This document shows, in pieces, positions 1 through 9,689 of a stretch of DNA of 64,000 nucleotides (its first letter is position 1; every line of letters starts with the position of its first letter). Source of the stretch: Zygnema cylindricum (lineage: Eukaryota > Streptophyta > Zygnematophyceae > Zygnematales > Zygnemataceae); the NCBI GenBank assembly GCA_037447655.1, contig JBBHKE010001856.1:68428-132427 (forward strand). The letters are read 5' to 3'. Below the pieces are notes generated by a model that was not told the origin of the DNA, ran no database searches, and was given only the letters and a program-made list of their open reading frames with translations. The position numbers and the translations under genes were made by a program.

Positions 1-2560
1 TTATTTGTTGGGGTGTAAAAGCGATTACTTACAGGCCGTCTCCAGCGTTTGCCAGTTGCCTTTGGCACTGGCTGGCAATTGGCTGGCGGGTGCGGCCTAG
101 GCTTTGTACGATGCCCAAAGAGTACAAAGTACAAGAATGTTGGATTATAGGGACAGTACAAAATTTTCATTTTTTTTGGTTTTTTGGTTGACCGACCGTA
201 ACCGACCGTTTTTTTTTCCCCTGGTGAATCAACCGACCGTAACCGACCGTTTTTTTTTCCCCTGGTGAATCAACCGACCGTAACCGCCCGACCCCCAAAA
301 TTTAACCGAATTTGTTTCGGATCCGGCGTGGGCGGTCGGTTAACGGTCGGTCACGGTTTCCGTTGACCGTTTGCGACCTCTGCCGGACATTCATTAGCGA
401 AAATGTGGGGTTGTTTATTGAAGGCCGTATTGTTTCGTATAAGTTCAAACCACATTTCATTTTCTTCAGGAAAAACATATTTATTGAAGAATCTCCAAGG
501 TTATGAGCGCATAATTTGACCGTCAGATGCAGTGCTTTTTTAATCCGAGTCGCAACGCCATAACCCTTTAGTGTGTGGCGAATGTCTCCAAGGAGGGCAC
601 TTTGCACACACTGAAAGTGTAAAATTGGGGCCGCGTAGAAAAGAGAAAAAAATCCCACGATTAACTCGTGATTACGTGCCTACACGTCGTACAAGCCACG
701 TGCCATCCGCCAGGGTGGATGCGAGTCCACCAAAATTATCCCGTCACACACCCACCATTAAATTTTGCCGCCAAATTTTTGTCATTTCGTTTGACATTTC
801 AAATAATGTATAATAATGCACACAGTGCGAGTCATTAACTACCTTCACTAATACATATATTATGTTCAGACTTTGCCTTCCAAGATTTGTTGTAGATTTT
901 CAACATCGAATATTAACCTACGTGCTAACAACCATCATGAGCCACGCAAATAAAAAGTGGTTTACTAACTGACCTAATAGAAGACAATGCAACCCGTAAC
1001 GTATTCTTACATTTACTGAAATCGCTAATGAAAATCTGAGCTTATTTGTAGGTAAATGTGGAAAAAACGACAAAAGAGTAAAGGTAAACCTCCATGAGAC
1101 GAAAAATAAGGTTGTTGACCAAAAAAATTGCACTTACATACAAGGTCGTAATGTTTTTTTTTTTTTTGAAAAACATGTTCCTTGTACATTCAATAAGATT
1201 CTCCAAAATTTTGGGCGACAACATCAACCATCCGATTTGGTGTTTTAAAAGCAAACGCGCATTATATCCAATGTTTGGCTAGTCTCCTACCATTTAAAAT
1301 AGGAGACTACCCACACCCCAATTTGTACAATCTCCACACTTAAAATATACTACATGTTGTTGTCTTGAGTCTTTTGATCCACAAACACCTCATGCCACAC
1401 CACATTCATACTTTACCTTATAATGTATGTAGATGAGTTTTAGAGTTGAAGTATCACCTCTCCAGACATAGGGAAACCACTTCGCACGTTTTAAATGATT
1501 TTGGTTGACAAAGATAATTAAACCATTATTTTTTTTGGTTTGTTTGCATCTAATGTGGATTTTCTTTTGTTAGGGTGTGAAGATCTCAGTGTCATTTAAT
1601 GAAGACTAGATAGAAGTTGCAACAACTTCTTCAACTATGAACAACACATGGCTGAAGGTTGAATGTCTACCGTGTCACAAAAAGACATGCGACATCATAA
1701 GAAATTTCAATAAATATTGTGCGACAACACAAAGTTTAAAACGTCGACAATCGTGATAGCATTGTCGACATACACAATCCTCACAAACTTAAGTATTGAT
1801 CATAATTAAGAAAAGTACGATCCAAATATGTAAGATTTTTTAGAGTTTTTGTGAGGGTGAACTCAAGTAAAAAACATGGTCTTTACCGTGATCTTATTAT
1901 AATATGTGACCTCCATTGGCCCATAGAATGTCCAACTTATATGAAGCCTCTAGGATAATATTTGCCCGTTTGACTTTCCCACTGAATAAGTGTCACCTTG
2001 GCACACAAATTTTTTGACCAGTTTCACCTTTGTGAAGGCCCGACTCACTTGAGTCGAACGCAAAAATAATCACTAAATTTGCTCCCTTGAGCATTAAGTT
2101 ACGGCTGGCCAAAGATGGCATATAAATACAAAAGGTCTCTCAAAAAGAGGCGCCTCAAAAATTGTCTAAGTCCTAAATCCTTCTTTGAATCTCCTACTAC
2201 AACTATAATCATAAGACTGTAAGGTATAAGAAGGTACAAAGGTACCAATGTCGCTGTACTTCTTGTACGGCCATGGTACGGCATGGCCGTCTCCCTAACG
2301 CCTGTTAGTTCTTGAGCCATTGTCGCTCTCCCCGTAATGTTTGTCGTCCTTTCATGCCTTGCCACGTGTCATCCGCCGACATTTAGCTCACAAACGACAA
2401 ATGTCCACTCTGGTGTGTCGGCTCTAATGTGAGCCGTCCGATCGGAAACGGCAATAGATCTCGTACATTCAAATTTTCGTTAGGTAATTGGTTTAATGAA
2501 GTATGGTAATTGTTTCAATGTTTCAATGTTTCAATAATAAGTACGCCCCACGTACGTAAC
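1..2560. other. Intergenic DNA without a recognisable gene
   Basis: No coding region, RNA gene or complete mobile element can be supported here. The stretch is AT-rich, with short homopolymers (a T run near 1148-1166) and a 41-bp tandem repeat listed separately. Short open frames exist on both strands, but none shows a domain, a plausible splice structure or biased composition. It could contain unrecognised, diverged transposon relics. Confidence 0.6.
191..293. repeat. 41-bp tandem repeat, about 2.5 copies
   Basis: The motif beginning ACCGACCGTAACCGACCG recurs at 191, 232 and 273, giving a 41-bp period. The first two units share a T tract and a following CCCCTGGTGAATCA; the third diverges after ACCGACCGTAACCG. 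Related GGTCGGT words continue to about 350. Function unknown. Confidence 0.85.
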
Positions 2561-2561
2561 G

Positions 2562-2645
2562 CTTCAACAAAACTTAACGGATAAGGCGTACGGCTACGCC
2601 GAACGGTTGTTATCCCGTAGGTCTTAGGATTAAATCCTGGTCTTG
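2562..2645 (+). other. Decayed tRNA-like sequence (tRNA-Arg-like D arm)
   Basis: A segment reading TTAACGGATAAGGCG resembles the D-arm/A-box of plant tRNA-Arg genes. About 50 bases later TTAGGATTAAATCCTGG forms a T-arm-like hairpin in the B-box position. The acceptor stem is poor and the middle is longer than normal, so this is at most a tRNA pseudogene or the head of a tRNA-derived SINE. Seen: the two boxes and the hairpin. Inferred: the tRNA origin. Confidence 0.3.
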
Positions 2646-2818
2646 GCGGCTAAGTTTTACAACGAGGTATGCTTCCTACTCCCTTAGTGTGTCTCCCTGA
2701 CTGCTTAAGGCATCCATGATTGTCGTTGAGTCCTCGGTGACTACGACAAGTGTGAGGACTTAAGAACCTTCATAGATAGACTGATAAAAGAAAAAAGTAG
2801 AAAATACCTTTATCAACA

Positions 2819-3892
2819 CTCCCTTTATTTTCTAATCTATATTTTGTTTTAGTCCACACTTCTCCCTAAAATTTACCAATTTGGGAGAAGGCACAGGTTT
2901 GGTCCTCATATCTACTACCATCTCCCCACCTGGTTCATATTCGAAACTAATTAAACTCCCTACGATCTATCTATAGGGAATGTGTTTTATAAACTCTCTT
3001 GCTTCTTCATCCATCTGATCTAGGATTACCATTCCTCCATCTTACTCCCTTTAGACGTCTTCTTTAAGTCCATTGGAGTAGAGCAATTGTTGGCTTTCTC
3101 CATCTAATACCTTTTTCAATATGTTTCCTATTTCTTCTTTTTGAGTCTGTTTTATCATTCTCTTTTCTCTATCTCTTTCCATTTGAATTCCTATATCTAG
3201 CTACTCCTAGATCCTTCATATCAAACTGACTCCTCAAATCCTTCTTCAACTTATTGATATTTTCAATTAACTTACTCAAGACTAATCGATCATCAACATA
3301 AATAGCAACAAAAATTACACCATTATCATCTTCAAACAAATAGATAGAATGGTCAGAACTAATTCAAATGTATCCAAGGTGATTCCTTGACTTGACGTTC
3401 CATTGTTGTTGCGCGTGTTTAAGTCCATACAAAAACTTGATCAATTTGCACACCATACTCTCTTGTCCATTCTCCACAAAACCTTTTGGTTGCTTCATGA
3501 AGATTTCTTCTTGTTGAACCTCCATTTTTTCTGCTGCTACCAGACTATGAGAATTCCAACTACCGGAGCGAAGGTCTCCTTATAGTCTTTCCCTTTTTTA
3601 TATGTGTAACCCTTTGCTTGTATTAACGATATCCTCCGATTCTTTTTTGGATGCTCCTCGGCTCCTCTATCCATGGAGACCGCTTCAATTGTTATTTTCA
3701 CCTTGTATTTTCTAATCTGCTAGATGTTATTTCTAAATTGTTCCACTATTTCTAAATAGTTCCACCCTTATACAAGGTTTTTTACGATACCCAAAGAAAC
3801 CTCTCTCTTCAAGGGCTGCTTCACCCTGGCATCTCCAAAGTTGGTAATTCGTGCCTTCGAACTTATCGAGATTGGAGTGGGGGCCCTTAACC
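2819..3892 (-). pseudogene. Truncated Ty1/copia internal region (gag, RT, RNase H tail)
   Basis: Reading the minus strand, 3892-3877 is a primer-binding-site-like sequence (GGTTAAGGGCCC...). It is followed by a gag start (LDKFEGTNYQLWRCQGEAAL, about 3870-3780). About 3600-3190 is reverse transcriptase, including QQWN and an IYVDD catalytic motif near 3291-3305. Further on comes a degraded RNase H tail with a MVVDMRTKPVPSPKL-like sequence. It ends in a polypurine run at 2819-2830, right before TGTTGATAAAGG at 2818, which should be the start of a 3' LTR. Protease and integrase are missing between gag and RT, and stops and frameshifts are frequent. This is a dead, internally deleted element. Confidence 0.75.
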
Positions 3893-4438
3893 TCAAAAAC
3901 TGGAGTCGACCATTTCGGGTAACTAAGAAAAGACTCGGGACCACGGACGTCCAATCCAGCAAAGAAAACTGAGATCCAAACTCAGATTCGTTACGAAATG
4001 CAGCAAATTAGGAAATATAAGAGACGGAGAGAGGAATAGGCTTTCATATGTAAAACAAGGTAGAAGAGGCTTTAAGAAATCTATTACAGAAATAGGATGA
4101 ATACAAATTGTTAATCTGAACTAAATATTCCCTATCTTTAAAGCCTTGTCTTTTTCCTTGCCTCTGTGAATGATAGCTCTTCGTTTGCAAGAAACGAACT
4201 ACTTAAGCCTTAGAGCAAGGAAAGAATCTAAGTGGCAGTCAAACGACTAAATGCCACGTGTCTAATCTGACAAGCATACAATAATGTTCCTGCAGAGGCA
4301 TTGACACACAAACCCACCTGAAATAGTATTCCCTAAATATTGCGGGTCAATGTAGGAACGATTCGATTTTGCGTGAGGCCGAATTGGCTCACTACTGAAT
4401 CGAAATAATTGTCCAGAGTCGCACCAAAAAAATCAACA
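3893..4438 (-). repeat. Probable 5' LTR of the copia fragment
   Basis: On the minus strand this begins TGTTGATTTTTTTGG at 4438 and ends directly before the primer-binding site at 3892, the expected place for a 5' LTR. Its start coincides exactly with the break in the left arm of the subtilase inverted duplication, so it appears to have truncated that pseudogene. No matching copy was recognised downstream: the LTR start at 2818 is different in sequence. The fragment may therefore be a recombinant of two elements. Confidence 0.5.
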
Positions 4439-6668
4439 AAGAGGTAGGTAGGAATGGAAAAAAAATAGGTGCAAATGGGTAGTGTTGAAGTATTTTATGT
4501 GAAGTTTTGCGTTGAAAATATACTTAGATGAAAAAGATACTTGTTGCAATTAGTTTTTTTCCATTTTTGACAAGTCTTACATGTTTTGTTAAATTTTGTA
4601 AGACGAAAAGGCATTCCGACGACACTAACACTCCATTGTTTAGGCCAGATTCCTAAAGTCGTTCAAACAAAAAAGTAGCTTTCTGATACATTTTTAACCC
4701 GTAAAGGTCTTTCTTTTTGGCAGCTACAAAAAAAGTCACTCAATTTGGACTCATCTTGACGTCTACAATGTGATAATCAAGCGCACTATAATTGACGGAG
4801 AAAGAAGAAGCAAACTCGGAATTTTTTCGTTTTTTTTCCTTCTTTTGCAAATTTTAGTGGTTTGGTTTCAATTATCATACCGGTATCCAAAATACTGATA
4901 ATCATACACATTACATTTGTTTTTAAGTAAAGCCCAGGAAAATAATTAGTTTTTGGATTTTGCAAATCCAAATAAGTTGGGGTATATGTAGTTAAAGGCT
5001 TAAATCTGTTCTCCGGTTTCACATATACCACGTCATCTATTCCTCTAAACCCAAAAAGACCCCAAAACATTATTGTAAGACATTGAAATTCAAAAACGTT
5101 TTACAGTTGTTAACGTTTTGCAATGATTTCCAAGCATTTGCCATGAGAAGTCGATGTTCAACACCGTTTACATATGGCTAGGTGATGGTATAAGTCTTAC
5201 GATAATTAAAGCGAAAAGAGAGATGGGGAAAAACATTAGCTCTACTGAAGATACCTATGTTTTTTTGTGACTAAAAATTCAGTTTTTTGGAATCTTATCT
5301 TATTTATGTAATATATTCGCTGTTTGTAAAAATTTAATGTAATGGATGCAAGAAATTACAAATTAAAGTTAGGACGAGAAAGGATGTTGGATAGTGGATG
5401 GGTAATTTGTTCCCTCTACCGAGGTTTTGACTTAAAGTTTTAATAAAAAATGAAGACTATCTAAAAAAAAAAAAACAAATTTGGGCTAAGTCTTCATTTA
5501 GGGATACAACACAGCGAATAGTGAGGTCAAAAAAAGAAAAGGATAGAAGTGCACCTTGAAGCGCTTTCACTTGCTCGGGTGAAAGAATGGCCACAAACCC
5601 ATTTAATGAATTTATGTAAAAGTACAAGCGGAATTTTGGCCTGTTATGATGCAAACAGCGGACTTATTTCTTCCGTAAAACCAAAGTACAAAGTTTGCCA
5701 AAAATGGTTTTAAATCACGCTCAGGGCAATTGATATCACATTTTAAACATTTGCAGTGTAGGATTTTCAGTAGTAAAGCATCTATGTCTTGATGCACTTC
5801 ATTCATTGCTCATATATTTACCATGAAAATACGTCAAATGTTTAAGTCCATTTTGCAATTTTGAATGTTTAATGTCCTATTCCCAATGTCATTTTTTTGT
5901 TTTTCAATGACCATTTTATTTGTTTAAATGTTTAACATCCAATGTTCGTTTCAACGTCCTATAACCAACCTCCAAACAAGAAAGAGAATGTGCAGCATTG
6001 AGATCATCAGATAAACATTTAGATCAAGCATTATGAAGAATGAGGCATCATTATTTCACTTTTCAACAAGTAAAACTGAACATGCTCAAAAAATGAAATT
6101 TCAATGAGTTAAAATTTCTTACGAATGTCGATAATTCCAACCTTCAACATTTTATGTCAAAATGTTGAATGTTCGATGTTCAATGTCTGGCGTTGTGCGA
6201 TTATCAATCCAAAGAGAGCGAATTTGAAGCCACTCACTGTACATCGATGCGCTCCAAAACTTTCTTTTGGCGTGAAACCATAGCGGCGGTGACTGCGGCC
6301 TCTGATTGGCGGAGAGCTGAGTGCAGCCTCTGATTGGTGGAGAGCTGGATTCAGCTGTACGGCCAATGGCAGAGCCGGGCCAGCCAGTTGTACGATGTAC
6401 GGCAGATCCTCGACGGCCGCATGGAATCCGACGGCGATTAGGAGTATCGTGAGAAGGGAAGGTAGGAAAGCGACAAGCAAGTTTGTTGGACTGGAGTGGT
6501 AGGAAGAAGGGAATGTTTTGTCGAGTCGAGTGGCAAGAGTGGCGAAAGAAGTCGGCTTTGTACGATTCAAAACGTTTTCTCGATCTTGTTTTGTACGGCA
6601 AGATCTTGTTGTATGCGAGGTGTCCGGGAATGAGGCCAGCGACAAGAGGAATGTATAGCCACGTGCTT
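4439..6668 (-). repeat. Left arm of a large inverted duplication (with 9690-12363)
   Basis: The minus strand of this interval matches the plus strand of 9690-12363 over coding and intron sequence alike, including the first four exons of a subtilase gene. The match ends on one side near a CGTGGCTA word upstream of exon 1. On the other side it ends at CTACCTACCTCTTT, where a copia LTR abuts. The right arm is about 440 bp longer because of intron differences. Substitutions are frequent, so the duplication is not recent. Confidence 0.9.
4541..6480 (-). pseudogene. Subtilase 5' fragment, pseudogene (exons 1-4 only)
   Basis: This is the minus-strand paralogue of the subtilase at 9832-20511. Exons map to 6480-6238, 5640-5555, 5042-4881 and 4652-4541. 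Exons 2-4 keep exactly the lengths of the intact gene (86, 162 and 112 nt) with usable splice sites, and the catalytic-Asp motif ILDTG is kept in exon 3. Three lesions argue against function. The initiator ATG before the signal peptide reads TTG at 6480-6478. Exon 1 is 19 nt longer because a CAGCTCTCC.CCAATCAGAGGC unit is tandemly duplicated (about 6298-6350), shifting the frame. Finally, everything after exon 4 (His, Asn and Ser catalytic residues) is absent, cut off by a copia LTR at 4438. The GSG before the Asp motif is also altered. Confidence 0.88.
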
Positions 6669-6913
6669 GAAACTGCTAGATCGAAGGAGAATTGGCGTAC
6701 CCGAACGCAATGAGATGCGACAAATGGAAATATATTTCTGCCATAATCGTAGAAAACATTAAATATGCTACGGAAAGAAGAATCCAGATATGCCACCAGT
6801 ACAATATTGAAGCACTTGAAATTGCTAAGCTAAATAATAATAATTACAAAAAAAAAAAACTGCCCAAAACCATTATAATTTCGTTATGGATATACGCCCT
6901 AAATCTTGTGAAC
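6669..6913. other. Spacer between the inverted arm and the MITE cluster
   Basis: AT-rich sequence with no recognisable gene. In orientation it lies upstream of the subtilase pseudogene and could hold remnants of its promoter, but no specific element was identified. Confidence 0.5.
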
Positions 6914-6915
6914 TA

Positions 6916-7132
6916 CACCGCCAATTGCTATTAGCGCAGAAGCTTTTTTAGCGTTAATGAATAATTACCGTTATTAACGCTTTTTGGGAATTTGAAAATT
7001 TTCAAAGAAATCGTTTACTCTAATTAGAAATTATGGTTTTTTTTAAATAGTATGGATAATTCTATTTGAGAATTTGAGAAAAAAAAAACGGGATCGAATT
7101 AGCGTTCAATACGCTAATAGCGATTGGTGGTG
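6916..7132. mobile_element. MITE family A, copy 1 (217 bp)
   Basis: Terminal inverted repeats CACCGCCAATTGCTATTAGCG and CGCTAATAGCGATTGGTGGTG are flanked on both sides by TA (6914-6915 and 7133-7134), the target duplication expected of Tc1/mariner-derived (Stowaway-like) MITEs. The length equals copy 3 (21024-21240), to which it is related in the opposite orientation. There is no coding capacity. It lies at the axis of the inverted subtilase duplication. Confidence 0.85.
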
Positions 7133-7137
7133 TACTA

Positions 7138-7673
7138 CACCGCAAATCGTTATTAGTGTCAATAACTCTAATTTGGGTTCTTGAAATTTTGATGTTTTTT
7201 TTCAAATAGGATACTGATTTTAGTATTTTCTTGATGTTAATTAAGGTACCGTACATAATAACGTAAAGCCCGAAAGTACAATAAAATCTAAATAGTGTGG
7301 TACGGTCGATGTCAGACCGTACATAAATGTACCTATTCAAGCAAAAATTTACAAAAATGAATTAAGTTAGACGCGCAAGCATAGGAACGTGCACAAAATA
7401 AAACGGGATGAGTCTGACACTTAAATTAGTATGGCATGTACGGATATTTTAAATTAGCAACGGGGTACGATTTCTAATATTTTGTACGGATACATATATT
7501 AATGTATATAGTAGTACGACGAATACTCCATTTTTGCTGTTCCCAAATTAGCGTTAACGCCGAAATTAGAATACACCTTGTTTTTGAAAAAATTCAAATT
7601 CTTAATTAGCATCAAGTACGGTAAATTTTCTTCAACATTATTTAAACTTTGACACTAATAACGATTCGCGGTG
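7138..7673. mobile_element. MITE-like element D (536 bp)
   Basis: Ends CACCGCAAATCGTTATTAGTG and CACTAATAACGATTCGCGGTG form terminal inverted repeats related to family A. TA flanks both sides (7136-7137 and 7674-7675). Only three bases separate its left TA from that of family A copy 1. The interior is AT-rich, with no open frame of note. Longer than the A copies, it is either a distinct family or a composite. Confidence 0.7.
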
Positions 7674-7989
7674 TACACAACCAATACTGTCTGGCGTAAG
7701 AGCATTTTTCAAAAATTTAGCAGGATTCACGTCGATATAGTCATTACAATCTAGTACATTTACATATTCCCGACGGGGAAAACTGCAAACCCTTATCGGC
7801 GGCGCATGGTACTGTACTGTGGTGGAAAGGAAAAGTGGGAAGATTCCCTGACATTTACGCGGCAGTACGGATGTACTATACAGCTGTATCGGACTTAACA
7901 TGACTTCAGTGGATCCACTACAGCATAGTGGCGATACTGCCATTTTTCCCACCCAAGGTCGGCGCTCAATAAAGCTTTTTGACCAGATA

Positions 7990-8208
7990 CACCGTGAATC
8001 GCTATTAACGTCAATGTTTTTTTCGCCACTAAAAACATCTTTTCTCCGTACACATTTGTCGGATCGTGAATCTGACGGCTGCGATTGAAAGGTATCATTC
8101 TCAACTTCCGATTGGCGCTCTCAAACTGAAAATCCGACATGTGTACGGAGAAAATATGTTTTAAGTGACGAAAAAAACCTTGACGCTAATAACGATTCGC
8201 GGTTGTGC
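7990..8208. mobile_element. MITE family B, copy 1 (about 219 bp)
   Basis: It begins CACCGTGAATCGCTATTAACG after a TA at 7988-7989 and ends GCTAATAACGATTCGCGGTTGTG. The right TA is lost. The interior carries an inner inverted repeat (CATCTTTTCTCCGTACAC near the left, GTGTACGGAGAAAATATG near the right), and it aligns along its length with copy 2 at 8572-8778. Confidence 0.75.
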
Positions 8209-8353
8209 TTTTCGGGCGTTTGTCTGTAGAGCCGGTTCTTGATAGGGGCCACGTCATCTGAACCATGAGAACCAACTGTGACATAGCACTGTACGGCAGG
8301 CACTAATTTAGGACTTGGGCGCGAAAACATTCGGCCACTGGTTCAGTACAGTA

Positions 8354-8564
8354 CACCGCCAATCGCTATTAGCGTTGTGTACGCTAATCCGTCCTGCTTT
8401 TTTTTTTAGTTTATTCCAAAATAGAATAATCCACACTATTTAAAAAAACCTAATTCCTAATTAGAGTAATCGATTTCTTAAAATTTCCAAATTTAATTAG
8501 CGTACACCACGCTAAATAATAGTATACGCTAATCAAACCTACTCGCTAATAGCGATTGGCGGTG
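8354..8564. mobile_element. MITE family A, copy 2 (211 bp)
   Basis: Ends CACCGCCAATCGCTATTAGCG and CGCTAATAGCGATTGGCGGTG are perfect mutual inverted repeats, flanked by TA at 8352-8353 and 8565-8566. The interior is closely similar to copy 3 at 21024-21240, including CCACACTATTTAAAAAAA and CCTAATTCCTAATTAGAG. Confidence 0.88.
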
Positions 8565-8571
8565 TACTGTA

Positions 8572-8778
8572 AACCGTGAATCGCTATTACGGTTAAAAAA
8601 CATAAACATCTTTTATCCGTACACTCTTGTCCAATTTTCAATTTAAGACAGTCAATCGCAAGCTGAGAATCTTACCTTTCGATCGCAACCGTCCGATCTG
8701 AAAACCGACACGCTTGCACGGAGAAAAGACGTTTAAAGAGACGAAAAAAGCATATGCTGTAATAGCGATTCACGGTGG
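8572..8778. mobile_element. MITE family B, copy 2 (207 bp)
   Basis: The left end ACCGTGAATCGCTATTA follows TA at 8570-8571. The right end TAATAGCGATTCACGGTGG precedes TA at 8779-8780. It aligns with family B copy 1. The right TA is shared with the next element, so the two are exactly abutted. Confidence 0.78.
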
Positions 8779-8780
8779 TA

Positions 8781-9254
8781 CACCGTGAATCGCTATTAGC
8801 GTAATAAAAAATATAGCGTAATGAAACAATTAGCGTACTTTACGGTAAATTGTGTTTTTTCGGGTACATATGATACTAATTTATCATGTATAATTTGTAA
8901 AATGCTTTGTAAAAATTTCGGCACATAATGTCACTCAAAACATGTAGATGTACGAAATTGTTCAAATCGTACGCCGTCGCGTTTTGACATCTGCGTATGC
9001 CGGAAAATATTTACGCAATTATATATTATTATATTTTCTGTATTTTAAATTTAAAAATATGCGGAATATTACAAATCTGGCAGTCCGTATACCACACTAT
9101 TTAAAGGGCACTAAACTACAGTTATGAACCGTATTGGGCAAAATTTTCAAATAACGTGCAAAAACATTTAGCGTACTTTATTCTATTTGAGAATTTGCCC
9201 CAAAAAAAGGGGTACCCCAATTAGCGTCATGTACGTTAATAGCGATTCACGGTG
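8781..9254. mobile_element. MITE-like element C (474 bp)
   Basis: Ends CACCGTGAATCGCTATTAGCG and GTTAATAGCGATTCACGGTG, with TA on both sides (8779-8780 shared with the previous element, and 9255-9256). The interior is AT-rich with several TAGCGTA words and no coding capacity. Its right end lies about 575 bp upstream of the subtilase start codon, so it may sit in or near the promoter region. Confidence 0.75.
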
Positions 9255-9689
9255 TAGTTGTCCTCGCGACCTATTCGCGTCAACAATTTTCACTCAACAA
9301 CCAAAACACCAAACACGGGAAACGATTTTCGGAGTATCGACAGCTGACGTAATCGCTTTCGCCCAACCAAAATGACGGCGCCGTCGCTCATACCAAGAGC
9401 CAATCGTACGGACAAGTCGTTCCTAAATACCTGGTCAAAGGCCGTGTTGACCACAGTCCCGTAGGCGTGTCGCGTCTTCTCTGTCGTTTAGTGGATCCAC
9501 CTGAATTCATGCGAAGTCGCATGCAGCTGTCACAGCCCATCTGTAATGCCGCGTACATATTTACAGAATCTTCGCACTTTATAATTGTCACTATTCATGC
9601 GAGATAAGATTTTACACTTCTGCCGTTGGGATCCACGTTGTTTGTCGCTTACGTAGTGGCCAGGCATTGTAGATCTACCGTATTTTAAA

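Noticed and set aside
2273-2818. 3' LTR matching the LTR at 3893-4438
   Set aside because: Both begin TGTTGAT, but the following sequence does not align, so they are not a pair.
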